Positions 1 through 8,700 of a stretch of DNA of 64,000 bases are shown here, in pieces. Source of the DNA: Pseudomonadota bacterium (lineage in GTDB: Bacteria; Pseudomonadota; Gammaproteobacteria; Halothiobacillales; Halothiobacillaceae); assembly GCA_021801265.1 (NCBI GenBank), contig JAJYYE010000010.1, forward strand, positions 62,001-126,000. The letters run 5' to 3'. A program made the translations under genes and the position numbers. Each line of letters starts with the position of its first letter. Positions within the stretch are counted from its first letter, which is position 1. The notes beneath the pieces are model-generated. The model saw only the letters and a program-made list of their open reading frames with translations, was not told the DNA's origin and searched no databases.

Positions 1-150
1 ATGCTTGCTTGGCTGCACCGTAAGCGAATAACTCAGAATCGGGGTACGGGCATGGGCGGCGGGGCGCAGTCGAATTTCGTGGGGGGAAAGCACGACCGCG
101 CGGTCGAACAGATAACGGCTTTTGTGATGCAGCGCAACTCGAATAGTCAT
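1..150 (-). CDS. Transglutaminase-like protein, N-terminal fragment (cut by window edge)
   Basis: Only the first 50 codons are inside the window. The peptide begins MTIRVALHHKSRYLFDRAV and continues with a SPHEIRLRPAAHARTPI-type stretch, which is the beta-rich N-terminal region typical of bacterial transglutaminase-like cysteine protease homologues. The ATG overlaps the stop codon of the Anbu gene by four bases (ATGA), so the two are almost certainly translated together. Transglutaminase-like proteins are regular partners of Anbu, alpha-E and circularly permuted ATP-grasp genes, which supports the call although the catalytic Cys-His-Asp part lies outside the window. Confidence 0.8.
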   Translation of the reverse strand, partial: MTIRVALHHKSRYLFDRAVVLSPHEIRLRPAAHARTPILSYSLTVQPSKH

Positions 151-968
151 GATGGCGGTATCTCTTGAATTGGGGCTTGACTCTGGGATTGGCTTTGAGA
201 TTGGTTGAACAGATCCGGTACCGCCGGGATGGATGTTTGGCACACCCACTCAGGATCCGGCAAGGAGGCAAATACGTTACGCAAACCCTCGCTCCAACTG
301 CCGCTAATGGCGGTGAAATACGGGTCACCCTCCGGTAGTTGGCGCAGGTTATCCAGCACATAGCTATCGGTGACATAGCAGGCCAAATCAATGGGCATGC
401 CCACCGATACATTGCTGCGCATGGTTGAATCGAACGACACCATCACGCATTTAATCGCTTCGGGCAGCTGAGTTTCGGGGCGAATGACCCGATCGATAAT
501 CGGCTTACCATATTTGATTTCGCCAATCTGGAAAAACGGCGTATTTTCAGTGGCTTCAATAAAATTCCCTTCGGAATACACCAAAAATAATCGCGGTGGT
601 TCGCCGACAATTTGCCCACCCACGATGAAATTGGCGCTCACGTCAATATTGCCCGCCAACAAAAAGGGGCGATCGGTATTTTGCACCGAACGCAAACACC
701 CGCCCAACAACGTGGCGACATCGAACATCGAGTCAACATTCCAGATGTTGCGCTCATCGTGGTGCCGCCCCTGCATTTCTAATGTGTTGATCGCATTCTG
801 GGTGATCGACAAATTGCCGGAGCTTAAAATCACGATGGCGCGATCGCCGCGATTCACAAAACTGCGCATTTTTTTGAAACTGGAGATTTGATCAACCCCG
901 GCGTTCGTGCGGGAATCGGAGGCGAACACGAGGCCCGCATTCAGTTTGAGTGCGACACAATAAGTCAT
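147..968 (-). CDS. Anbu, proteasome-related peptidase (ancestral beta subunit)
   Basis: This 273-residue protein starts MTYCVALKLNAGLVFASDSR. Removing the initiator Met exposes a Thr, the expected N-terminal nucleophile of the Ntn-hydrolase fold, and the GLVFASDSRTNAG strip matches the start of proteasome beta-like chains. Anbu assembles into open helical rings in the species studied; peptidase activity has been hard to show and the substrate is unknown. The C-terminus ends in a low-complexity SQSQSQSQ run. It sits third in a four-gene operon with circularly permuted ATP-grasp, alpha-E and transglutaminase-like genes. That set has been proposed to make and process a peptide tag; this role is inference from gene neighbourhood. 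Confidence 0.92.
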   Translation of the reverse strand: MTYCVALKLNAGLVFASDSRTNAGVDQISSFKKMRSFVNRGDRAIVILSSGNLSITQNAINTLEMQGRHHDERNIWNVDSMFDVATLLGGCLRSVQNTDRPFLLAGNIDVSANFIVGGQIVGEPPRLFLVYSEGNFIEATENTPFFQIGEIKYGKPIIDRVIRPETQLPEAIKCVMVSFDSTMRSNVSVGMPIDLACYVTDSYVLDNLRQLPEGDPYFTAISGSWSEGLRNVFASLPDPEWVCQTSIPAVPDLFNQSQSQSQSQAPIQEIPPS

Positions 969-999
969 GGCTGCGCTTCGCTATCAGTCAAAAGGGCAC

Positions 1000-1995
1000 T
1001 CATTGTAGTTGCAACTGGAATCGATCTGGCCGAATTCCGCCCGGAATTTTGTCGTCTTTCAACGAGAGATACGCATCGTGAATTTCGTTACTGAGCTGAT
1101 GCGTGCGTGCCAAAAAATCGGTTAAATATTCGTGTAGCCCATACGCGAACACATCTTCAATACGGGTAAAATGCAGCGCGGCATGCAGCTCACCGGCTAA
1201 TCGCCGCGCTTCGCGGCCAGTGCCACCATTGATCACTTCCAGTGTGCTATCCACCTCGTTCAAGCACGCGTGCAAAGAACGCGGCATATCGGCCCGCAAA
1301 ATCAGCAACTCCGCCACGCGCATGGGGGTGATGCTATCGCGGTAAATTTTGCGATAGGCTTCCTGCGCACTCACCGAATTGAGCAAGGCGCCCCACTGGT
1401 AATAATCCGCCGCGCCGCCGACATCCTGCACGCTCGGCAACAAAATATGATATTTCACATCCAATATACGGGCGGTGTTATCGGCGCGCTCTAAAAATGT
1501 ACCTAACCGGATGAAATATAAAGCATCATCTTTTAAAATCGTGCCCAGTGTTACGCCGCGAAACAAATGCGAACGCTCTTTCACCCAATCAAAAAAACCA
1601 TCCAAATTGGTTTGATCCAGCGAAGGCAACATGCGTTTTAAATCCAGCCACATGCTGTTGATGATTTCCCACATCTCGGAGGTAATCGCACCGCGCACGG
1701 CCCGCGCACTTTCTCGCGCTTGCATCAGGCTCGAATAAATACTGGAGGGGTTTTCGGGGTCGAGTGCGATGTATCGGGTGACGTTTTCGGCTTCCACCAG
1801 CCCATATTTTTTCTCGTAACCCTCGGCAGAACCACAAATATTCAAGGGCGCAAACCACAAACGGGCATCTGCACCCTCGTCATCATCGGGCAGCATGGCG
1901 GTGCGATGCGCCACGTCCAAAATACGGGCGGTGTTCTCGGCACGTTCAATGTACCGAGCCATCCAGAATAAATGATCAGCTGTTCGCGATAACAT
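1000..1995 (-). CDS. Alpha-E domain protein (DUF403)
   Basis: The 331-residue protein opens MLSRTADHLFWMARYIERAE, the hallmark of the all-helical alpha-E family. A second copy of the motif (RLGTFLERADNTARILDV) falls near the middle, so the protein is probably built of two related helical halves. Biochemical function is not established. The family is found almost only with circularly permuted ATP-grasp and transglutaminase-like genes, as here. It starts 3 bases after the ATP-grasp stop codon and ends 31 bases before Anbu, consistent with one transcript. Confidence 0.9.
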   Translation of the reverse strand: MLSRTADHLFWMARYIERAENTARILDVAHRTAMLPDDDEGADARLWFAPLNICGSAEGYEKKYGLVEAENVTRYIALDPENPSSIYSSLMQARESARAVRGAITSEMWEIINSMWLDLKRMLPSLDQTNLDGFFDWVKERSHLFRGVTLGTILKDDALYFIRLGTFLERADNTARILDVKYHILLPSVQDVGGAADYYQWGALLNSVSAQEAYRKIYRDSITPMRVAELLILRADMPRSLHACLNEVDSTLEVINGGTGREARRLAGELHAALHFTRIEDVFAYGLHEYLTDFLARTHQLSNEIHDAYLSLKDDKIPGGIRPDRFQLQLQ

Positions 1996-1998
1996 GAT

Positions 1999-3441
1999 TT
2001 AGTCCTCCAAAACCCAAGTATCTTTGGTGCCGCCGCCTTGAGAAGAATTGACGACCAAAGAACCTTCAGCCAGCGCCACCCGCGTTAAACCGCCCGGTGC
2101 CAGCCGGATTTCTTTGCCTGAGAGCACGAAGGGGCGCAAATCGACATGCCGAGGCGCCACACCCGCTTCAACCAAGGTCGGGCAAGTCGAAAGCGCCAAC
2201 GTAGGCTGGGCAATAAATCCGGCAGGGTTTTGCCTAATTCGCTCACGATAGGCCTTAATTTCGGCAGGCGTGCTGGTGGGGCCTACGAGCATCCCGTAGC
2301 CACCCGAACCTTGAACTTCTTTCACCACCAATTCGGGCAAATGCGCCAGCACGTACTTTAAATCCTCAGCCTGATCGAGCCGCCACGTTGGCACGTTGGA
2401 AAGCAACGGTTTTTCCCCGAGATAAAACTCAATCATCATCGGCACAAATAAATAGGTGGATTTATCATCGGCGATGCCCGTGCCCACGCCGTTGGTTAAG
2501 GCCACACCGCCATGGCGATAGGCATCAAACAGGCCCGGCACGCCCAGCATGGAATCGGGCTTGAAGGCCAGCGGATCAAGATAATCATCATCCACTCGGC
2601 GATAAATTACGTGCACTTGCTGCGGCCCTTGGGTGGTGCGCATGTACACCTTGTGGTCATTGACGAACAAATCCTTGCCTTCAACGAGCTCCACGCCCAT
2701 TTGGCTGGCCAAAAACGCGTGTTCAAAATAGGCGCTGTTAAACGCACCCGGCGTAAGCACCACAATGACCGGGTTTTCCACATGCGCGGGGGCCGATTCC
2801 CGCAAGGTTTCAAGCAACAATTGCGGGTAATGCGCCACGGGTCGTACCGTGTGATGGGTAAACAAATTGGGGAATAACCGCATCATCGTATTGCGGTTTT
2901 CGAGCATGTACGAAACACCGGATGGCGTTCGCAGGTTATCCTCCAGCACGTAAAAATCATTTTCAGAGACACGCACCAAATCAATGCCCGCAATTTGGGC
3001 ATAGACCTGGTTGGGTAAATCGACGCCCTGCATTTCGGGGCGGTACATGCTGTTGCCCAACACTTGAGCCGCAGGAATAATTCCGGCCTTGATAATCTCC
3101 TGATCGTGGTAAATATCGTGCAAAAACATATTCAATGCCCGAACGCGCTGCTTCAAACCCAGCTCCAAGCGTTGCCATTCGGCCGCGCCGAATACCCGAG
3201 GCACGACATCAAAAGGAATCAAGCGTTCTTCATCTGCTGCCGCGCCATATACGGCAAAAGTAATACCCATTCGCCGAAATAACAGCTCCGCATCGCGCTG
3301 CTTCTGTCCCAAAGATTCCAATGACAACGACAATAAATGACGCGCCACATCAGTGTATTGATGACGCAAACTTGTGCCATCCATCCCATACATTTCATCG
3401 AATGCCCTAGCTTGGTTAGCCGTCTCGTTCGTTTTATCCAT
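1999..3441 (-). CDS. Circularly permuted ATP-grasp protein (DUF404/DUF407)
   Basis: The 480-residue protein has the family's FYVLEDNLRTPSGVSYMLEN block in its first half and an ATP-grasp-like glycine-rich strip (KEVQGSGGYGMLVGP) near residue 390. Such enzymes are predicted to form peptide-like bonds at the cost of ATP; the substrate is unknown. The frame is open to a TTG at 3453, but ATG at 3441 is preferred because it lacks only four residues and is a stronger start. It is the first gene of the Anbu operon, so the promoter should lie in the AT-rich stretch above 3442. Confidence 0.88.
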   Translation of the reverse strand: MDKTNETANQARAFDEMYGMDGTSLRHQYTDVARHLLSLSLESLGQKQRDAELLFRRMGITFAVYGAAADEERLIPFDVVPRVFGAAEWQRLELGLKQRVRALNMFLHDIYHDQEIIKAGIIPAAQVLGNSMYRPEMQGVDLPNQVYAQIAGIDLVRVSENDFYVLEDNLRTPSGVSYMLENRNTMMRLFPNLFTHHTVRPVAHYPQLLLETLRESAPAHVENPVIVVLTPGAFNSAYFEHAFLASQMGVELVEGKDLFVNDHKVYMRTTQGPQQVHVIYRRVDDDYLDPLAFKPDSMLGVPGLFDAYRHGGVALTNGVGTGIADDKSTYLFVPMMIEFYLGEKPLLSNVPTWRLDQAEDLKYVLAHLPELVVKEVQGSGGYGMLVGPTSTPAEIKAYRERIRQNPAGFIAQPTLALSTCPTLVEAGVAPRHVDLRPFVLSGKEIRLAPGGLTRVALAEGSLVVNSSQGGGTKDTWVLED

Positions 3442-3782
3442 GATCGTTCTCAATTTGATCGGTATCTCAACTCACCCTAGGGAACCATAAGGCAAAACCT
3501 GCGCCAATTTACGGCTCAAGCCAACCCCATGAAATACCATAAGTATTTTCAAGCACTTAAAGTAAAAATACATAATTGCACCAGAAAATCTCAAACAATA
3601 ATATTTAGCGCACAAAAATATCGCGCAAACATCAATTAAAATGAATACCCATAAATTTTTAATTATCAGAAAATACTAAACTCAAAATATTTCCAAAATA
3701 TGTCTTTATCTCAAAGCAAAAATTTCAATTTTCAATAGATGTCCGTAAATACGTGATATACCGGACCATGGAAATACGCTCG

Positions 3783-3799
3783 CGCACCAATTAGGTGCG
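3783..3799 (+). promoter_or_regulatory. NtrC-type enhancer site 1
   Basis: CGCACC-AATTA-GGTGCG is a perfect 6+6 inverted repeat with a 5-base spacer. It contains the NtrC consensus core GCACC-N5-GGTGC. Its centre lies near -141 from the predicted sigma-54 start site. Confidence 0.8.
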
Positions 3800-3815
3800 T
3801 AAAAAGCTGCGGAAT

Positions 3816-3832
3816 TGCGCCGATCAGGTGCA
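3816..3832 (+). promoter_or_regulatory. NtrC-type enhancer site 2
   Basis: TGCGCC-GATCA-GGTGCA matches the TGCACC-N5-GGTGCA consensus with one change. Its centre is 33 bases from that of site 1, about three helical turns, and near -108 from the predicted start. This spacing is close to the paired NtrC enhancers of the E. coli glnA promoter. Confidence 0.75.
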
Positions 3833-3864
3833 AAGACGTCTATCATATTAACTTAAAATAATTT

Positions 3865-3877
3865 CAACTAATTGATT
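3865..3877 (-). promoter_or_regulatory. IHF-type binding site
   Basis: On the minus strand the sequence reads AATCAATTAGTTG, a full match to WATCAANNNNTTR, set in AT-rich DNA. It lies between the NtrC-type sites and the sigma-54 promoter, where IHF normally bends DNA to bring the activator to RNA polymerase. Confidence 0.55.
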
Positions 3878-3904
3878 TTAAACATAAGATAAAAATCACC
3901 ATTC

Positions 3905-3921
3905 TTGGCACAATAATCGCT
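3905..3921 (+). promoter_or_regulatory. Sigma-54 (RpoN) promoter of the urea operon
   Basis: TTGGCACAATAATCGCT matches YTGGCAC-R-N4-TTGCW with one change (TCGC for TTGC). The invariant GG and GC are separated by exactly 10 bases. Transcription should begin near 3932, about 31 bases upstream of the first gene. Confidence 0.75.
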
Positions 3922-3925
3922 CTAT

Positions 3926-3937
3926 CTTGTATACCAG
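3926..3937. promoter_or_regulatory. Candidate operator for the GntR-family regulator
   Basis: CTTGTATACCAG is palindromic at 10 of 12 positions and covers the predicted sigma-54 start site. It resembles the TTGTATAC-centred sites reported for some FCD-type GntR regulators. Such a regulator is the third gene of this operon, so autoregulation by substrate is plausible. Binding is inferred. Confidence 0.45.
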
Positions 3938-3962
3938 TTGATATTCAAGAAGGAATAGCACA

Positions 3963-5783
3963 ATGCCCGCCTCGATATATACGCCGAAAATTCGCACAAT
4001 ATCGGAATGGTTATGCCTGTGGCGGAGTGACGCCGATCAAGCCACCGATTTGCTTATTCATAACCATGAGCAATTAATGGCTGCATGGCATGCCGATGAT
4101 GCACCACAATGGATTTATCTCGCGCCGCTGGATGACATTAAACACCGCATTGAACAACTCAAGAAAAGCGATTCCATCAATAGGCCGTTATATGGCGTGC
4201 CCTTTGCCGTGAAAGATAATATGGATGTAGCGGGTATGCCCACCACCGCCGGTTGTCCTGAATTTGCCTTCACCCCTGAGCATGATGCGTTTGTGGTGGC
4301 GCAATTGCTTGCCGCCGGCGCCATTTGCATCGGCAAAACCAACCTTGATCAATTCGCCACCGGTTTGAACGGTACGCGGACGCCCTTTGGCACACCACAT
4401 TCGGTGTTCAACGATGCCTATGTGTCGGGCGGTTCCAGTTCCGGCTCAGCGGTCGCGGTGGCCTTGGGGGAAGTCGCATTTGCGCTCGGCACGGATACCG
4501 CCGGTTCTGGCCGCGTGCCCGCCGGGTTCAACAACCTCGTTGGCTTGAAACCGACCAGGGGATTCATCAGCACAGGTGGCGTAGTGCCGGCCTGCCGTAC
4601 TTTGGATTGTGTCTCGATTTTCGCGCACCGCATCGTCGATGCCGAAGCGGTGCTGACAGTGGCTGGTGTGTATGATGCCGCCGATCCCTATGCGCGCCGC
4701 CCGCTATCCATCCCCTATATCAACCTAAATCAACCACTGAGACTTGCCACTTTCTCATCGCTGGAATGGTTTGGTGATGCCGTGCAGCAGGCCGCTTGGC
4801 AGGCATATGTTGGTGAGTTGGCCACGCGCGGCATGGCACTCACCGAAATCGACCCTGCACCTTTTTTTGCGCTGGCCCCCCTGCTCTACAACGGTCCGTG
4901 GGTAGCCGAGCGCTTGACGGCGATTTTCGATTTTGCGACGAACCAACCCGAATCGATTCACCCCGTGGTGCGCGAGATTGTGTTATCTGGGGCAAAATTT
5001 TCAGCGGTCGATACCTTCAAAGCCGAATACGAACGCGCCGCGCTCACCCGTCAGATTCACGAGGCACTCGCACCATTCGATGCGCTCATCGTACCCACCA
5101 CCCCGACCTTCCCCACGATCGAGGCAATGCGGGCAGAACCCATCCAGCGCAATTCCGAACTTGGCACCTACACCAATTTTGTGAACTTGGCAGATTTATC
5201 CGCGCTGGCGATTCCCGCGAATTTCCGGACCGATGGCTTGCCGTTTGGTGTGACCTTAATAGCGGAAGCCTGGGCAGATAAAAAACTGGCCGATATAGGC
5301 CACGTGCTGAATCAAGAAACGAAACCGGCTAACGAAAACGCAACCGTACAGCCGCATGAAATCGCCCTAGCGGTGGTCGGCGCCCATTTAACCGGCATGC
5401 CCCTGAATCACCAACTGACCTCACGCCATGGTCGTTTGCTCAAAACCACCACCACAGCGGCCACTTATCGGCTGTATGCACTGGCCAATACCACGCCGCC
5501 CAAACCGGGGCTGGTGTTCGATTCGAGCGGGGCCGCAATTGCGGTCGAAGTATGGGCCATACCCAGGACATTGCTGGCGGATTTTCTGCAAGACATTTCA
5601 GCACCACTGGGTTTGGGTACGCTCACACTCGCCGATGGCAGCAGCGTGACCGGATTTATCTGTGAGCCACGAGCGCGGGATGGCGCGCGGGATATCACCG
5701 AATTGGGCGGCTGGCGGGCTTATATCGCATCCCGTCAGATGCCGCCGCTGGCACCACAACCCAAAGGAATTACCCATGCCTAA
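3963..5783 (+). CDS. atzF: Allophanate hydrolase
   Basis: This 606-residue cytoplasmic enzyme hydrolyses allophanate to ammonia and CO2, the second half of the urea amidolyase pathway. The N-terminal amidase-signature domain has the Ser-cisSer-Lys triad: Lys near residue 84 (PFAVKDNMD), a serine in GGSSSGSAVA near 158, and the nucleophile in GTDTAGSGRVPAG near 181. From about residue 460 it carries the C-terminal domain typical of allophanate hydrolases, and its length fits the family. An AAGGA ribosome site precedes the ATG. It is the first gene behind the sigma-54 promoter and overlaps the urea carboxylase gene by 8 bases. Fungal urea amidolyase fuses the two activities; here they are separate chains. 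Confidence 0.95.
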   Translation: MPASIYTPKIRTISEWLCLWRSDADQATDLLIHNHEQLMAAWHADDAPQWIYLAPLDDIKHRIEQLKKSDSINRPLYGVPFAVKDNMDVAGMPTTAGCPEFAFTPEHDAFVVAQLLAAGAICIGKTNLDQFATGLNGTRTPFGTPHSVFNDAYVSGGSSSGSAVAVALGEVAFALGTDTAGSGRVPAGFNNLVGLKPTRGFISTGGVVPACRTLDCVSIFAHRIVDAEAVLTVAGVYDAADPYARRPLSIPYINLNQPLRLATFSSLEWFGDAVQQAAWQAYVGELATRGMALTEIDPAPFFALAPLLYNGPWVAERLTAIFDFATNQPESIHPVVREIVLSGAKFSAVDTFKAEYERAALTRQIHEALAPFDALIVPTTPTFPTIEAMRAEPIQRNSELGTYTNFVNLADLSALAIPANFRTDGLPFGVTLIAEAWADKKLADIGHVLNQETKPANENATVQPHEIALAVVGAHLTGMPLNHQLTSRHGRLLKTTTTAATYRLYALANTTPPKPGLVFDSSGAAIAVEVWAIPRTLLADFLQDISAPLGLGTLTLADGSSVTGFICEPRARDGARDITELGGWRAYIASRQMPPLAPQPKGITHA

Positions 5784-8700
5784 TGCCCTGTTCACAAAAG
5801 TGCTCATCGCCAATCGGGGCGAGATTGTGGTGCGCATCGCCCGTACGCTGAAAAAAATGGGTGTTATTTCCGTCGCCATCTACAGCGATTCCGATGCTGA
5901 TAGCCCCCACATTCGTGCCTGTGATGAAGCCCTCGCCCTGGGTGGACAGACCGCCGCCGAAAGCTATCTGCAAGCCGATAAAATTATAGAACTCGCCAAA
6001 GCGCACGGTGTACAGGCCATTATTCCAGGCTATGGATTTTTATCCGAGAATGCCGATTTTGCCGAACGCTGCGCTCATGAAAACATCGTGTTTATTGGCC
6101 CTACCCCCGCACAACTGCGTGAATTTGGCTTGAAACACCGCGCCCGCGAACTGGCCGAGACTGCGAACGTGCCACTCGCGCCGGGTAGTGCCTTACTTAA
6201 AGATTTACCCACAGCCATTTCTGAGGCCAACCGCATCGGCTACCCGATTATGCTCAAAAGCACCGCAGGTGGCGGTGGCATCGGGTTACGCCGTTGCGCG
6301 GACGAACCCGCGCTGATTGAAGCCTTCGAAGCCGTTGCAGGCATGGGCGCACGCTTCTTCGGTGATGGCGGGGTATTTGTCGAACGGTTTATCGACCACG
6401 CCCGCCATGTTGAAGTGCAAATTTTTGGCGATGGCCAAGGCCGTGTGGTCGCCTTGGGCGAGCGCGATTGCTCACTGCAACGTCGCAATCAAAAAGTGAT
6501 TGAAGAAACTCCCGCGCCAAATCTGCCTGCTGCCACGCGTGCCGCACTTTTGGCAGCCGCGCAACGGCTGGGTGAGTCCATCCACTACCAATCGGCGGGC
6601 ACGGTCGAGTTTATTTACGATGCGCCAGGGGATGAATTTTACTTTTTGGAAGTCAACACCCGTCTGCAAGTCGAACACCCCATCACCGAAGAAGTCACGG
6701 GCGTTGATTTGATCGACTGGATGGTCAGCCTTGCCGCCGGTGTTCCGTTTGATTTGCACGCCCCTGCACCCAAAGGCCATGCCATGGAAGTGCGCGTGTA
6801 TGCCGAAGAACCCCTGCGGCATTTTCAGCCATCTCCCGGCCAATTAAGTCAGGTCACACTCCCCTGTGGCGAACGCGTCCGCGTTGATACCTGGGTTGAA
6901 ACCAGTACCCTTGTGCCCGCTCAGTTCGACCCCATGCTCGCCAAAATCATCGTCACCGGCAACACGCGAAGCGAAGCACTGACCAATTTAGCCGAAGCTT
7001 TGGCACACACACGCTTCGATGGCATTTCCACCAACCTGGCATTTTTACGCACACTGCTCGACTTGCCCGATTTTATCGCGGGCACACACAGCACCGGCAG
7101 TATTGATCACTATTTAGCCGCTGGTTTATATCAGCCGCCCGCGTTTGAGGTCATTAAACCGGGCACCTATACCACCGTGCAGGATTTTCCCGGTCGGTTG
7201 GGTTTGTGGCACATCGGCGTACCGCCCTCCGGGCCGATGGATGATTATGCCCTGCGATTGGCGAACCGCATCGTCGGCAATCCAGCGAACGCGGCCGGTT
7301 TGGAGTGCACTCTGGTGGGTGCAACCCTGCAATTCCATCGAGACAGTTTGATTGCCGTCACCGGCGCAGCAGTTGAAATCCATTTGAATGGTGAGCCGGT
7401 TCAGGCGGGTCGCCCGATTGCGGTCGAAGCCGGGCAAACCCTCGCAATCGGCCCAGTGCAAACCGGCGCCCGCATCTACCTCGCGGTGCGTGGCGGTATT
7501 GACGTACCCGAGTATCTGGGCAGTCGCGCTACCTTTGCCCTAGGTAAAATGGGGGGCCATGCCGGACGCATTCTCCAGGTCGGTGATATTCTGCCGATTG
7601 GCACAACACCGGCCGCTTACGCGCCCAAAGTAGCCGATGCGGCTTTATTACCGAGTTTCGGCAATCACTGGGCAATCGGCGTGCTGTACGGCCCACATGG
7701 GGCGCCGGATTATTTTATGCCCGAGGCCATTGAGCAATTTTTCGCGACCGACTGGGCCGTGCACTACAACAGCAATCGGCTGGGCATTCGGCTCTCAGGC
7801 CCCAAATTAAGCTGGGCGCGCCGCGATGGTGGCGAGGCGGGGCTGCACCCTTCCAATATTCACGACACCGAGTACGCGGTGGGTTCGATCAACTTCACCG
7901 GCGATATGCCCGTGATTCTCACGCGAGATGGCCCGAGTTTGGGCGGCTTTGTTTGCCCAGCCACCATCGTGCGTGCCGAGTTATGGAAAGTCGGCCAGCT
8001 CAAACCCGGTGATACCATCCGTTTTGTGCCGATCAGCTATGCCGAGGCCCGGGCGCTGGAAGCCGAACAAGATGCAGCGATTGAGTCGCTGACCGCGCCC
8101 GAACAAAGCGTGTCACGCCATGCCGATTTGGGTCATTGCATTCTGCTGGATACCCCAGCCACTGCCGATGCACCACGTCTCACCGTCCGCCAGGCTGGTG
8201 ATGGCTATGTGCTGCTCGAATACGGCGAAAACGTGCTGGATTTGGCCTTGCGTCTCCGTGTCCATGCCTTGATGCAGTATCTTGAAACCGATCCCGTACC
8301 CGGTATTCTGGAATGTTCACCGGGCGTGCGTTCCCTGCAAATTCGCTATGAACCCAAGCGCCTGCCCCAAGCGGAATTAATCAGCCGCTTACAGACGATT
8401 AACGCGCAGTTGCCGGATGTGCGCCGCTTATCGGTGCCTTCGCGGATTGTGCATTTACCGATGGCATTTGAAGATACCGCGACCTTGGATGCCGTTGCCC
8501 GCTATCGCCAATCGGTTCGAGATACCGCGCCCTGGCTGCCCAGCAATAGTGAATTTATTCGCCGTATCAATGGCCTGCCCAATATTCAGGCGGTGAAAGA
8601 CACCCTGTTTGCCGCTTCATACATGGTATTGGGCCTGGGCGATGTCTATCTGGGCGCACCTTGCGCCGTCCCGCTCGATCCACGCCATCGCCTGCTGACG

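Larger units (their letters stand above)
3442..3962. other. AT-rich divergent intergenic region between the Anbu and urea operons
   Basis: This stretch of about 520 bases has no credible gene. The half next to the urea operon (3783-3937) carries the nitrogen-regulatory sites listed separately. The half next to the Anbu operon is very AT-rich, with runs such as 3555-3735 dominated by A and T, and must contain the Anbu promoter, though no convincing -35/-10 pair was picked. GTCCG and CGGAC at 3741 and 3762 form a weak inverted repeat. Confidence 0.6.

Noticed and set aside
3454-3962. Guanidine-I (ykkC) riboswitch in front of the urea carboxylase operon
   Set aside because: A CTAGGG-like string near 3476 was noticed, but the conserved GGTCCGAGAG and ACGG elements are missing and it lies about 480 bases upstream.
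5662-5775. Longer N-terminus for urea carboxylase
   Set aside because: The extra 38 residues overlap atzF in another frame and do not look like a biotin carboxylase start; ATG 5776 opens directly into the conserved domain.
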